Source: Catenaria anguillulae PL171
Lineage: Eukaryota; Blastocladiomycota; Blastocladiomycetes; Blastocladiales; Catenariaceae
Direction of reading: 5' to 3'
Assembly: GCA_002102555.1 (NCBI GenBank)
Contig: MCFL01000058.1
Coordinates: 1 to 64,000, forward strand
DNA: 64,000 nucleotides
Shown piece after piece: positions 47,001 to 60,773 of this stretch. Below the pieces are notes generated by a model. That model was not told the origin of the DNA. It saw nothing but the letters and a program-made list of their open reading frames with translations, and did no database searches. The position numbers were made by a program, and so were the translations under genes. Position 1 is the stretch's first letter, and every line of letters begins with the position of its first letter.

Positions 47001-47788
47001 GCGGACACTGGCGCGCGTGGATGCTGCACCAGGTCCAATCGACGTTACGGACCGCCCACGGGTCGAGTCGGGAGATTGTGTTGGACCTGAGCTGTTTTTG
47101 CTGGTTGAGCGCGGGGGTACCGCAGAGGCCGATCGCACAAATGGGGAATCGGCGGCAACAAGGGGTGTTGGAGTGGTTGAGACAATGACGTTCTCGTCAT
47201 CGTCATCCAGAACAGAAACCATTGGGCCTGACCCGAGTTTGGTCGCCTGCTGGCTGCGCAAGCTTGTGACGGATCCTTGAACCGAGGACCCTCTCGAGTC
47301 CAATGTGACGGGTTTTGGCAGGTCTGCCTGGTCGTCACCATTGGTTGATGACGCTGTGCGCATTACTCCAACGACGTGATGGTCAGGAGTCGGCAGGGAT
47401 GTGAGAGCTTTTCGCTGGTCATTGACGATTTCGACGGTGGCAAGCAGGCTACCAGAGGACATTCTAGCAGCATGCTGAGGAGGTGTAGATGAAAGGGTCG
47501 GAACCTGCGCAGAGGCTGGTGATGGCATTGGCATGGGCATTTGCATCGGGGCAGACAAGCCCTGGTGAAGCGACGCGTTGGATCGATTGGATAACGGAAG
47601 TGGCATTGGCATGGGCATGGGCATTGATGCTCCTGCGCCCAAGTCTGCTGATGGGCAGGAAACGGCATGGGTATGGCATCTGGGCTCGGCGCAAGTTGAA
47701 GAGGCATGCCTATCGGAGCAGGAGGTCCCATCGTTGCTTCGTCCGTTTCTTGTTGAGCATTGCGAATCATTTCAATTGTAGGTTCCAT
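44064..47788 (-). CDS. Transmembrane channel-like (TMC) protein
   Basis: TMC-family membrane protein; animal members form mechanotransduction channels. The hallmark block is present as CWEHEIAMRFYSLLWLD, followed by helices IGSTYAPAMTVFSIATTTII, VIWFLMFMLLTLVLTAAPIL and the last TM plus LRLLELEKEIKEER. Upstream are GTGVGSYFRLAKAILIMNFL and FTIFSSIIISFVMILRR, then, across an intron at about 45472-45549 (GTGCGC...CACAG), LVLIRIVTNLISFGLLALAG. A second intron, in frame, is likely at about 44780-44890 (GTGCGC...CACAG), joining YPK to VNDPNVMCWE. The first 550 residues are disordered with Met-Pro repeats (MPMPMPMPLPLS). One-base breaks lie near 46085 (before DKKRAKRLQIQKE) and 47640. An upstream Met/Pro-rich frame to 48014 may extend the N-terminus. 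Confidence 0.82.
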
Positions 47789-48516
47789 CAATGGCTACGT
47801 GCAGTCGGGCTCAAGTGAACTTCAATTCGGTTCCTATTTCATTGTCACCGGCACGTACCACAGGCATTTGCATCATTGCAATAGGCTCATTTCCCGGCAC
47901 GGGGCTCGGCATCACCATTATTGGAGGCTGTCCGCCAGTCTCTCCGCCCAGTATTGGCATGAAAACTGCCGGGGGATCCGGATCCCCGTGCTCAGCGCTG
48001 TGACCCTGGTCCATGCTCTATTCGTCGACGCACGGTGGATTGGTGGGGCGTAGGTCGGTTGGCTATATTCACTGTTTCCCAAATGATATCGCGGCGCGTA
48101 CATTCGAGTGCTCTGGGTCTACAAAAGTTGCATCGATTTGGTTGGTAGTATCTAGGCGCAAACTCCCAGCGTTTAGGCCTTACTGCAATTTGTAATTTGG
48201 TGCCCAGTTGCAAAGGGTGGCTGTGTGGCATGGCGCAGGCCCGGATTTCGTTAGGAGGGGAACAGCATCTGTCAACCTAAGGTGCGTTGTGAGCCTTTAC
48301 ATAATCTCACTTTCTGTCAGCAGTGGCGAGGACGCGTCATCGAAAGGGCCGTTGGCGTTTCTGCGAACACGATTTGCCCATTCATACATAGGTCCGCTAG
48401 CGTTGACAAGGTATATTTGTGCAATGAAAAGGAAATGGTAATGATACGGATACTGGACGTCAAACCACTTCAAGATAAATGATCGGCAATGGCACAACTA
48501 ACAACAGGAAGGCTCA
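47789..48516. other. Intergenic region, TMC / UBZ4-PIP gene
   Basis: Contains a minus-strand open frame 47811-48014 (PIMVMPSPVPGNEPIAMMQM) whose composition matches the TMC N-terminus and may be its first exon. The rest is A/T-richer with no gene recognised. Confidence 0.4.
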
Positions 48517-50415
48517 TCACGAGCGGCGACGCCAACACCTATGCCACACACCTCTCTTGACCAAATACTCCATCGCCACCTTCATAAATCGCCCTCGATC
48601 GCGCGCCACACATGCACCAGCTCGGTTGATGGCGCATACTCCCTGGGCGTATCCCACTCCCACCCTTGGCTCGGGTCGCCGGCTTTTGCCTTGACCGGGT
48701 CCCAATTCGTGGCTGCGCTACGGCGATTGACGCCTGAGCTGCATTCCCAAATGGTGGCCTTGAGCAAGTCCTCGGAAAACTGCGGGTAGCGAGCGGCGAG
48801 GTGGGCAATGATTGGTGATACATGAAAATCAATCGCATTGAGAAGGAAGCGGTTGGGCTGAATCGGGCCGGGAATGGCTTGGGCGGGAAGGATTGGCACC
48901 GGGGCAAGAAACTGGGATTCCAAGACGGATCGGTCAGGGCAGGTGGAAAAGCGATGAAAGAGACAAATCAGGGATTGGTCAAGCATCTTGATATCACCTA
49001 CAGTCACAAATACAACGTGGTAGTCATACCAACGGCGAGAGAGAAACACGAAATGCAGGAAACCACATCGGCAATGTACCTGCCATGCCTCCAAACTCTC
49101 GTCGGCACCGGATACTCCACAATATGTCCCTGGCCCACCTTGGCAATCCCTCGGCGACCTCGATCGAGTTCAAGACAACAGTCACTTCATTCCCGCGTTG
49201 GCCCTTTGGGCAATGCATCCAACCTTTATCCTGTACATTTGACGCGGCAATTTGCGCCACGGCGCCCAATACGTCTGGGACAAGCGACTGCGGCAACGGA
49301 GTATAGCCTTTGCTTGCAGCAAGCATGAGCCACACGAGCACGGGGTAAGCTGCACCGAAAACACGCGCATCTTCGACGGCAATGATGGGGATACGGCGAA
49401 TGAATTCGTTGTAATTGACATTGATGAGAGCGAGCGCAGTGGATACCGACTGGTCGACGAGACGGCGGCGGATGCACTTTTGCAGGTGGGATTTGAGGTA
49501 TGGAACGTAACGGATGCGGCGTCCGGCATGACTCGCGACTCTTGACGTTGAGATGGTGGCGGAAGAGGTGTGGGCGATGCCGTTGGGCTGAATTGTCGGA
49601 AGCCAGCCGTTGGAAGAGGAGGTTGTGTGGTGGCAGTCGAGCTGGAACGGCCGCCGACGCTGTGGTTGCAACCGGCACGGCTTGGTCGATGTCCATGGCA
49701 TCACCATCCTGCTGCATATCGTCCCCGCTGTGCTCTTCTTCAACCCACACGACATCGTCTTGACCATCCTCGTCCTCATCGCCAAACTCGGAATCATCAA
49801 ACTCTTCCTCGCCGTCAAACAAGGGCTGAATCGACAATTGGCCCAACTCGTCGGCCAACTCATCCAACTTGATGTCCGTAGCCAACACAATCGACTTTTT
49901 CAAACCGCGCAAATACACGCTTGCCGACCATTCAACGCGCGCCAGCGTTTGCATGCCATGGCGCGAAAACGTGGCTTCAAGCGTGGCCCTTTGGCCGCGT
50001 TGCGTGTGAGGATAAAGTCGTTTGGAATGGTGGGGTCGACACCGCCAAAGAAAGTGTGCAGCGACGGTTGGCGGTAGTACGAGGAAGTGGGTGTCGTTTG
50101 CTTGGATTTACCTTTCCCGTTACCTATCCCGCTACCGGTGCCGGGAAGGTAGGTCGTTGAAAATGGCGATGTCCCGGCAAAGGATTGACAGTTTTGGTCG
50201 AGGTGCTGGTTGATCAGGGTCATCGGAACCAGTTGGGCACATGCTGGGCATTGGACCATGGTTGATGTATCTGCCCCAGTTGCGAACTGTGGCTGATTTG
50301 GTATGGAGGAATTGATGGAGCCGCTGCTGCTGCCACTGGCGCCGCCGCCGCTGACGTTGGGCAAACTGGAGGAGGATGAGGTGGGCGTTGACGCAGACGG
50401 GACGCGAGGATCCAT
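48517..50415 (-). CDS. UBZ4 zinc finger + PIP-box protein, unknown (candidate DNA-damage-tolerance factor)
   Basis: I cannot name this gene. Near the N-terminus lies a Rad18-type UBZ4 finger, CPACAQLVPMTLINQHLDQNC, with C56-x2-C59-x11-H71-x4-C76, a ubiquitin-binding module. Forty residues later RQPSLHTFFGG contains a perfect PCNA-interacting motif QxxLxxFF (Q116, L119, F122, F123). The central region has VYLRGLKKSIVLATDIKLDE and an acidic stretch (EEEFDDSEFGDEDEDGQDD). A helical C-terminal domain follows: SHLQKCIRRRLVDQSVSTAL, FIRRIPIIAVEDARVFGAAY, PVLVWLMLAASKGYTPLPQS, FLLNAIDFHVSPIIAHLAAR. The LRR/IRRxPIIxxEDA pattern recalls the helical domain of WRNIP1/MgsA, but no AAA motor is present. 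An intron at about 48999-49081 (GTACAT...TGTAG) is clear. One-base breaks near 49960, 49700 and 48585 remain. Confidence 0.65.
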
Positions 50416-52486
<2,071 letters not shown>

Positions 52487-53599
52487 AGGATGGCCAATGC
52501 CGTCGATGGGTGATGGTAGCGGATGGACTTGGATGTAATTTCTTTTTTTCCCCCTCTTTCTCTCTTTTTTCGGTTCATTAGGATTAATGTGGAATGTCGA
52601 ATGACTGTCTGTCCCCTTCCCTGCTTTCTTTTTCCATCTCTCTCATTTCCATTGCTGTTGCTTGGTTATTAGTAGTTGTTTGTTTTTTTGTTTGCGACAC
52701 TCAATCGCCGTCTTCTTTCACCCTTCAAATGCATTGGGATTTCGTTTCTGAAGACTACTTGCCCTGACTTGTTTCTCTCTGTCCAGCGGACCGTCTTGGC
52801 CATCCCTCCTCAACTTGATCCCTGAGACTGTCCCTCCTCGATCCCATATCTCGAGTGCTGTATTCTCCTGCACCGCCTCTTGAGTCCGTTGTTTGTCTTG
52901 TGCCCAAAGCGGGAGATACACACGAACCGGGATGCCCTGGCCTCAGCCCGTCATGCCAAGCAGACAGCCTGGGATTCAAGTTAGGCAACGCACTGATGGG
53001 AGAAGAATGACAAGAACGGGCGACTGCAACTCTCTCCCGCCGATCGTGCTCGTGGCGCCGTGAGTGATTGATGCGGCGTCCATGTCCGTGGACGGTGCGC
53101 TAGCCGATATCAATGCACATGCATGCACTTTGGGCGAATGATAGCGCAGCACGAGTCTGCGCATTCCACCGCTCGATTGCAATCGCACCATTCGCTGCAC
53201 TCTGCCAGAGCTGCATTCGTTGCTCCCGTCAAGTCGCGCAGGACCAAGCTCTTTGCTCGCGGACGCTGAATCAAACGTTACCAGTCCCTCTTCACTCCAA
53301 GCTCGTGTTGCCTCGGAAAACGGGTGAAGCATTTTGGCGCCGACCTCAGCTTGACTGTCAACACTTGACCGCACCGACACCAGAGCTGTCCTCGTCGCGC
53401 TGATACCGTTGACATTTCCTACTTTAAGCAAGCTCCAAACCTTTCTGGCGCCTCGCCTGGCCGCACTCAGTCCAACACCGAGCACCTTTCTGTTACCGTT
53501 ACCGCCGCTGCCGTTGGTGCCGTCTTTCCCTTTGGCTTTTGCCCTCGTCATTTGTTTTTCGCCTTCCGACAATCCACGTCCCGCCGCCCCCTGCCGACC
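52487..53599. other. Intergenic region, ARF / LSM12
   Basis: 3'UTR of ARF (pyrimidine/T-rich 52530-52700) and promoter of LSM12. No gene recognised. Confidence 0.4.
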
Positions 53600-54657
53600 A
53601 TGGCTCCGCCGCCGCGTGGCAACTCTGACGGAGCGTGGCAAAGCGCACCAACCAGCAAAAAGAACAAGCGCAAGTCTGGATCGCACACGGCTGCGTCTGC
53701 TGCCGCAACTGCCGCTTCTTTGTCGACGAGCCCGACGTCGCCCGTGGCCGCTGCCCAGCAGCAGAATGGGTCGCCAACCCAGGCCTCGACCAACGAAAAT
53801 GACAAGGCGGCGACAGATGTAGTTTCAAAGGAGAAGCAGGCAGATCAGGAGGACGACGACGACGATGGCGAGTGGGCGATTGGTCAATGGATTCGATTGG
53901 AGTTGGCCATGTCGGTTCAAGACCTTGCCGGAATTGCAAATGGGATGCCGGCGGCCGGAACCGCAAATGGATCAACGGGTAACGGCAGTGCAGCTGCACG
54001 AGCGGCGTCCCCGCAGGCCAAGATTGCGGAGGGTCGAGTGTTTGCGTACGACAAGGCCAATGGATTTGTTGTGCTTCAGGTATGTGTTCCTCAGGGCTTT
54101 CATTCTCCTTTCTATCTGCGCTCACTCTTTCGGCTACTTTTTTTTGGATGTTTAGTGTATTTCCAACGACAACCCAAACGCTGCCACCAAGAAATTCGAC
54201 CTGCGCATCATCAACACCTGCACCATCACCTCCGTCTCGATCCCTGCCGCATCCTCGACTCCAGCCATGGACTTGATCCCCGTGTCTGCCATTAACTGGG
54301 AAACTTCAGCTCACCGTGAAGCGGCCAACATTCGTCTCATGGAAACCAAGCTTGCGAAAATCGGCGTGGGAGTGGGCAGAGATGCGCAGGATTTGTTTGA
54401 CGCCCTGAGCAAAACCATGGAGTGTCGGTGGGCAGACTCGTCGATTGTCGTCATGGATCGCGTCATCATCAGTCCACCTTACCGCCCCGAGAACTGCAAG
54501 AGTAACGATCAGTCGGCTTTGCAGCGCATCAAGTTGGTGGTATGTTGATTCCTTGTCTTGTCGTTTGCCATTTTGTCCAATTTCTCACATAGCCCGCCTG
54601 GGTTCGGATCTTGCGCAGGTTCAAGGCGAAAGGCGCAAACTCAAGCTGGGTGACTAG
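53600..54657 (+). CDS. LSM12: LSM12-like RNA-associated protein
   Basis: Three exons (53600-54079, 54156-54539, 54619-54657) total 301 codons (300 aa) without a break. A disordered, Ala/Ser-rich and acidic N-terminus precedes an Lsm-like domain: IGQWIRLEL, then EGRVFAYDKANGFVVLQ. The anticodon-binding-like (AD) domain follows: FDLRIINTCTITSV, INWETSAHREAANIRLMETK, LFDALSKTMECRWADSSIVV, MDRVIISPPYRPENCKS and QRIKLVVVQGERRKL. The AD signature (dxv.I.pPY....c) is specific to LSM12, a partner of ataxin-2/Pbp1 in stress-granule and translation control. ATG 53600 is chosen because upstream in-frame sequence is non-conserved. Introns start GTATGT. Confidence 0.92.
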
Positions 54658-55116
54658 TCGTATGTTGGACACCCCTGCCCGAGACACTTGCCCCACACAT
54701 CGCTCGCCGCTTGGTCCTTGTTTTGCCCCGTCTTCGTTTCTGGTTCTTCTTCCCCCTTTGCTTGTTTGTTGTTTGTTTCCGCTCCTTTTGATTTTCTCGT
54801 CGTTTCGAGTCCCGAGTTGCAATCACCGATTCCAATTGCAACTACCCAATACACATGGCACTGTTGCCTTTGTCCAGCTTCGTTTGGTGGGTGAACTTTT
54901 TTGCCGTCCAGACCTAGTTATTAATACAAATCCGCTACACTGTCAAGTTTCAACTGCAACACCAACAGAGCTCAGTATCACTAAGGTTCTACATACTGGT
55001 GGATCACGGAATGAGCTTTGACATTTCGTCAGAGCGCCGACAAAACTGTACATGTGTATTTACAAAGCAATATATCTACGTCTGCAATGTTGTTGCATGT
55101 GGCGGCTGCCGAAGAC
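54658..55116. other. Convergent intergenic region
   Basis: 3' flanks of LSM12 (+) and VPS8 (-). No gene recognised. Confidence 0.45.
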
Positions 55117-58100
55117 CTAGTAATCGTCGTCCTCATCTTCAACTTGATGAAGCATGGCCTTAAGCATCGCGTGCTGGTCGAAGGAAAAAAGACGAGAATC
55201 AGCGGTGACGAAGCTATATGAAGCGCAATCCATCCAAAAAGAAAAAAAAAGGAACCTACCCATTCCGGCGGCCGCGGCCGATAAAACTCGGGCACCCCAA
55301 ACCGCTCTTCCTCTTGTACCCTGTCCATGACGGTCTCGCCACCACCGGTACCACCTGCAGCTGCGCCGTCCACGGGTTCAGGGAGCCCAGCAGACGGCAA
55401 GGCGAAGGGACGGCAGACCATGGCGACCGGCGCCGCCACCTGTCGGTGTTGCAGGTGATGCGTCACGGACGCAAATGGCGATCCACCCTGATCAATCCCG
55501 ACGGCAATGCCCGCGCGCGCCTTGCCCTTGCCCTTCCTTCCCTTTGCCTGTTGGCATCCCGGGTGATCCGCGTTGGCCGCCGGCCGGTCGCTTGCCCATG
55601 ATCTCGGCCACATGCAACTGTGCCTGACGGTCGTGCGAGCAGATTGGACATTGTTCGGCGGTCGCGGCACCAGAGCGCACGCACTGCGAATGGACCACGT
55701 GCCCACACGGCCACGCACACTGCTCGTTGGCACTTGCTGGGACAGCTGCCGCCAACATGCCGTTCGCGTGCAAGTGCAAAAACGTGCCGCAGAGCGCACA
55801 TGGAACGGGATGCCGCGCGTCCAAGGTTCGCGGAATGTAGAACCCGCGACGATGCGCAGAGAACAGAACCGAGGATTGGTCGATGCATTCGTGGCGGACC
55901 ATGCGCGTGAGGGCCTCGGAGAAGCCGAGCTTCATGCGGTGAGCCGAGAGCGCGGTGATCATGCCGCGCAAGAGTGCTGGGGAGAGGGCCGAGTTGCGTG
56001 GTTGCGAGTGGATCAGGCGAGCGAGGATGCGCGGGATGTCACGCATCCCGATCAGGGCTTCGCACAGGATGGGCTCAATGACAGCGGCGATGATGGTGAA
56101 TTGAGGAGTGATTGAACAAGTTGGACCCACAGTTCCTCAGACCCGATTCGCCGACACAGCGCGACCGCGTGCGACAGGTACAGTGGAGCTTGATCCGGAT
56201 CCTGTGGACTAGACGCCTCAAGCAACCGCGCCAGCGCACTTTCCGGCTGCCCCATTGCTTCCCACACATGTGCCTCGGTTCTTATCAATAGAAATGCTTG
56301 GCAGACCTCGACCCATGCCTCCATGTCCGCTCTTGAGCACGCTTGTCCATGCCGCATGACAAATCTCAGTGCGGCCGAATCCGTTGCCTCGACTCCGCCA
56401 TCGCCAGCCATTTTGGCCAAATCAAGCAAACACTCACGCAGCAACGGCCCAGTGACTGGTGACGGATCCATTTCAGCCAGCGCCATCCGGAATGGAGCCT
56501 GGAACTGTGTGTCCGCCAACGACTTGTGCGCGGCCAGCACCAGCGGCCTCGCACGTGTCGCAATCAACCACGCACACTTGTCGACGTCAATCGAGCACAG
56601 CGGCACCATGAGCGCCAGCAACCGCTGCGACACTTCGGCCACGAGATCCATGTCCCACTTGCCCGCTCGTTGGGTGCCCGAGCCGGCCGCAAACGCGGCG
56701 TCCATGGAAGCGGCCAAGGGCTCGAGCTCGCATGCAACCAAGTCAAACACAACCGCCGCACGGTCCGGATCCAGCACAGGCAATCCAGAACGTGCGTGAT
56801 GTCGCCCGCAAGGCGCGCCATATGTTCGCGAACGCGCCACCACCCCCGGTCCTCGCACTGTGCGGCGAGGTCGACGAGCTGGTCTTGGGACAGGGTGAGC
56901 ACGGACATGAGGTGAATGATTGCTTGTTCAACAGGGCGCGCGGCGGCCACAGCGGCGACACGGCGACCACGGAGGCGGCGGCGTGGATTGGGTTGACGAC
57001 GGGTCAAAGGCGGTAACGATCTGGGTGAGAATGGCGAAATACTCTGCGCTCGTGAGCGCGACGTCTTGAGGAAAGTCGCGTGCGGCAACAATGAGCAAGG
57101 CGCTTGCGAATGCACGGCGCACATCGAGGATCGTGGACTCGGTCTCGGCATCTACATTGGCAGCGTCACTTTCGCCCTCCTCCTCCAAGGTCTGGAGCGT
57201 ACGGATCCGTTTGAGCTGCGTGACCACCATATCGCGATACCTTGACGACCGCTTGGTCATGGCTTGGACACACCGAGCAACAAGCTCACCTGACACACCC
57301 TCAGGTCCAATGTCCCCGTGCCACTTGACCAACAACCCGGGCACCCGCTCCACCACCCACGCGACCATCTCATGCACCTCTTCATCTTTATACTCGCTCC
57401 CCTCAACAGCCTCCACCACAAACCCCACAGCCACATCCCGCGGCACACTCTCCAACCCAACGTGAACTTGGCCCATGACCACATACAAATGCACCAAAGC
57501 ACTTTGCATACCCTGTGCTTGACACACGCGCACCGCCGCGTCCACATCGACCTGCGCCACGTCCACGACACGCAGCAGCCGCGTGTACTCGCTCACGTTT
57601 CCACTTCCCACCAGGTCGGCGAGCACGGCAGATAGAATGGCGGGCGGGACGAGTGTACGCGTCACGAGATTGTCGAGCAGCAGCCGAGATAGATTGTGCG
57701 TGTATGCATGCCTTGTATCGTCGTGATCATTGGCAGCGGAGGGAGCGGGCGACAGAACATTGGCGGCATCAGCAAATTGCGCGTACATGAATGGCTCGGC
57801 ACCAGGCACACTGGCAAGCAAGTGCATGAGCTGGGGCACGTCGTCGGTGGGATTCAGCGTGGCACGGAGCGCTTGCAGGGCAGCACTGCAGATGAGGTCG
57901 ACCACGACCGCATCGGGTTGCGATTCTAATCGAGATTGAGATTGGTTGGCAGCGTCATCTACAACTTCCCAAGACGAGTCCGAGTTGGGGGCGTTGCCCA
58001 CAGCATACGCCGAACAACCGTGAAACACCCAGTCGAGGGCAAAGTGAACGAGTTTTGGGACATCGCCCGCCATAGCGAGGGCAAGTAATCGGTGGGCCGC

Positions 58101-60583
58101 AGGAACAAGCGCCACAGCGTAGAGCGTATTGTTCTCGCCGAGGGACACAAGCTGACCTGACGCGTCGCTCATGTCGGGCGTGGCCTGTGGGACGAGAGAC
58201 GTGATGGAAGGCGTGTAGTTGAGCTGCGCGCGTGGGCCGAGGTTATGTGACACGGCAAGCAGGTCGTCGAATCCAACAAGGGACGCGGAAGGAATGGGTG
58301 TGGATTCGGTGATAGAGAGGGAGGCGAGGGAGAGTAGGTCAATGGACGAGTCGTTGGTGACGAGTGCGAGGTATTTCTGCAAACGCATCATGTTTGTGTC
58401 AACATTGCTCACACGAATGTGTTAAGACAATGCGTGGATAAACGAACCGAGTCCAGTTGCCGCATCGCAACGACGTCTCGTTCCAAGACCAAATCCGTCA
58501 CTTGCTTTATGTTCAATGTCTCGCCACTACCGCCCGCAGTCCCTGCGTTTGCCGCCGAGGGCACCAACTCGACCGTCAAGACACGCATCCAATTGCCCCA
58601 TGTCGCAAACAGAGTGCTGCCGACAACACACAGAGCCCCGCAAATACTTACCGTGCCCGATGCCAGCTCTGGTGCGGATGTTTCCAAGCGCAATGCACGG
58701 TACACGGTGCGGACGGGTTTCGTGTCAAGAATCACAAGCTAACATGCAATACAAACGTGAACATCAGCACTTGCATGACCGGCATAGAAATGCAATTGCG
58801 TACCTTGAATGGGGTAATCACCGCAACAAACCTCGTCCCGCCAACACTCACCACATCAAACACGGTCGTCAACTGACTCTTATTCAACCGATTCTCATAA
58901 CTGCCGAAAAATCGCCGCACATCACACCACTTGTAAACATGGCCTGTAAGGGCTGTTTGAGCGACAACATCACGACCGAATAAAACACCACTCCCAACTG
59001 GTCCACCGTGATGAGCCTACGATTGGACTCGCCCACAAACACCACGTGTGTGATCCTCGTGCCTTGCGTGTGGCCGAACTGTGTGGATCCGGTGGGTTGC
59101 GGGGGAATGCGCTTGACGAGCGTTTGTTTGGGTACCGACCACAGGCACACGAGCCCGTCCTGGTGGCCCGTGGCGAGGAACGTGTGCGAGGCAGACAGCG
59201 CAAGGGCAGTGATAGGTGCAAGTGGCGGAGTGTTTGGGTCGCGTGCGGGCGCACGCACAATGTGCGCTAGTTGCGGTGTGCCGTTTCCGGTGGTTGTGAA
59301 GATGGCTATGGCGCTACGCGATGTGCCGATAGCGAGCAGTGGCGCCGACGCGTGGATGCACGTGCATTTGCCCAGTTGGAACGTTGCGAGGGTCGATTGG
59401 ATGGTGGCCATCGGGGTCCAGGCAAGCGCATGTGGGTTGTTGAGGGACGACGAGTCCGAGAGGTCACCCGCGTGTGACGAAGCGTTTGCGAGGAGCGCGT
59501 CTGTGGTTGGGATGGAGAGTGAGGTGGCGGGACCAAAGGGTGGAGACGACGCAGCTGCGGCATCTCCATCCTCGTTGAACGTAATGGCCGTGGTGAGCAG
59601 AGTGTCGAGGTCGTCGGTGGCAAATTGGCGGTACAGAGCGATTTCAACGGCAATGGCTTCGGCAAGATGTTCGAGTTTGGAGTAAGGACGCGGAGCGGGT
59701 GGGTTGGCGCAAGCAATCCAGCAGCGGATGGTGCCGCCGCTGCACCGGGAGCTGTGGTGGTTGCAATGGAGGTGGTTGCAGCGGATTCGACCGAAAAGGT
59801 AGACAGCTGTGAGACTGGCCGATGCGGGAACGCGGGCGGGAGCGGCGGTAAGAGAGGCGGGGTGGGAGAACTGGTTGAAGTCGACATGCGCTTGACACGG
59901 GCCAGGGCCATCCCACGGGCTTCATGGACGCGATCGGCGAGCGATTCTAAGAGGGCGATGCGTTGTGTCAAGTCGTCACGTGGTAGTGACAGCAAGTCGT
60001 CTTCGTTTTCGACCTTGCATTTCCGGAAATCAGCAGACAGTTCCGCAAGCATGCGAGCAAGAGGGTCTGCCATGGCCGCCACAGGTGCACTGGGGAGTTG
60101 ACGGGCTGCGGAGCGGCGGGATTCAAGGATGCCGACGATGAGCGCCGCGCGAGGGCTGATGAGGGCATATTGGGTGTTGCTGGCGCGATCCCTGCACAGG
60201 GTTAGAAGTTGGGTGCCTGGGTTTTGTGAATGAGTCACTTGCAGATCGAGCATGGCCTTGTCCGTAACCGTGACGAAGTGCTGGCAGACCAGCAGCAGTA
60301 GCAGCGGCATTCACGCTGGTTCCTCGGGTTGCTCGGGTTGGGTCGTGTTCGTGCGAGGGGATCGGGCACGGCGCGGATCCGAGTGGCTGTCGCTGTCGCG
60401 GATGACGATACCGCCGAGCCTTGGACTTGCGCGGCCGCCGTCGCCGTCGCTTGGCGTGTACAAGAGGGGCGGTGGCGGCCGTAGGTTCGCGTTCTCCGCT
60501 GCGTTCCAAGCAGCCGGGTGTCGGAGGTGTCGCGGGCTTGGCGAGGGCGGAAGGGAATGGGACTGCGATTGCGATTGCGACAT
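55117..60583 (-). CDS. VPS8: VPS8, CORVET tethering complex subunit
   Basis: Large endosomal tethering subunit that binds Rab5-GTP. Order of elements: low-complexity N-terminus (MSQSQSQSHSLPPSPSPRHL, 60583), a helical segment (DPLARMLAELSADFRKCKVE), and a WD40 propeller with CIHASAPLLAIGTSRSAIAI, ITALALSASHTFLATGHQDG and LVCLWSVPK. Then come NKSQLTTVFDVVSVGGTRFV, a long alpha-solenoid (AGDVPKLVHFALDWVFHGCS; LWVQLVQSLL; PILCEALIGMRDIPRIL), and a C-terminal RING-H2 (CALCGTF, WPCGHVVHSQC, CPIC). The acidic end QVEDEDDDY stops at 55117. Introns are visible at about 55143-55265, 58430, 58740-58805. Several one-base breaks occur (near 60310, 59400, 56950, 56130, 55510). The whole makes about 1,650 residues, a little longer than yeast and human VPS8. 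Confidence 0.82.
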
Positions 60584-60773
60584 GGCCTTGATGAATCAAT
60601 CATTCGATAGCATAGCGTTGGCATTGCATCCATCATCGTCGTCGTCGCCGTCGTTGTGTCGGTTCATTCCTTTGCCGCCGTGGCACCATGACAGATGACC
60701 GGCGGCAGATCCATTCCAAAGCGGCACGTGATGTGATCATGATCCGACTCCACATGGTATTCTTGCTCCATGC

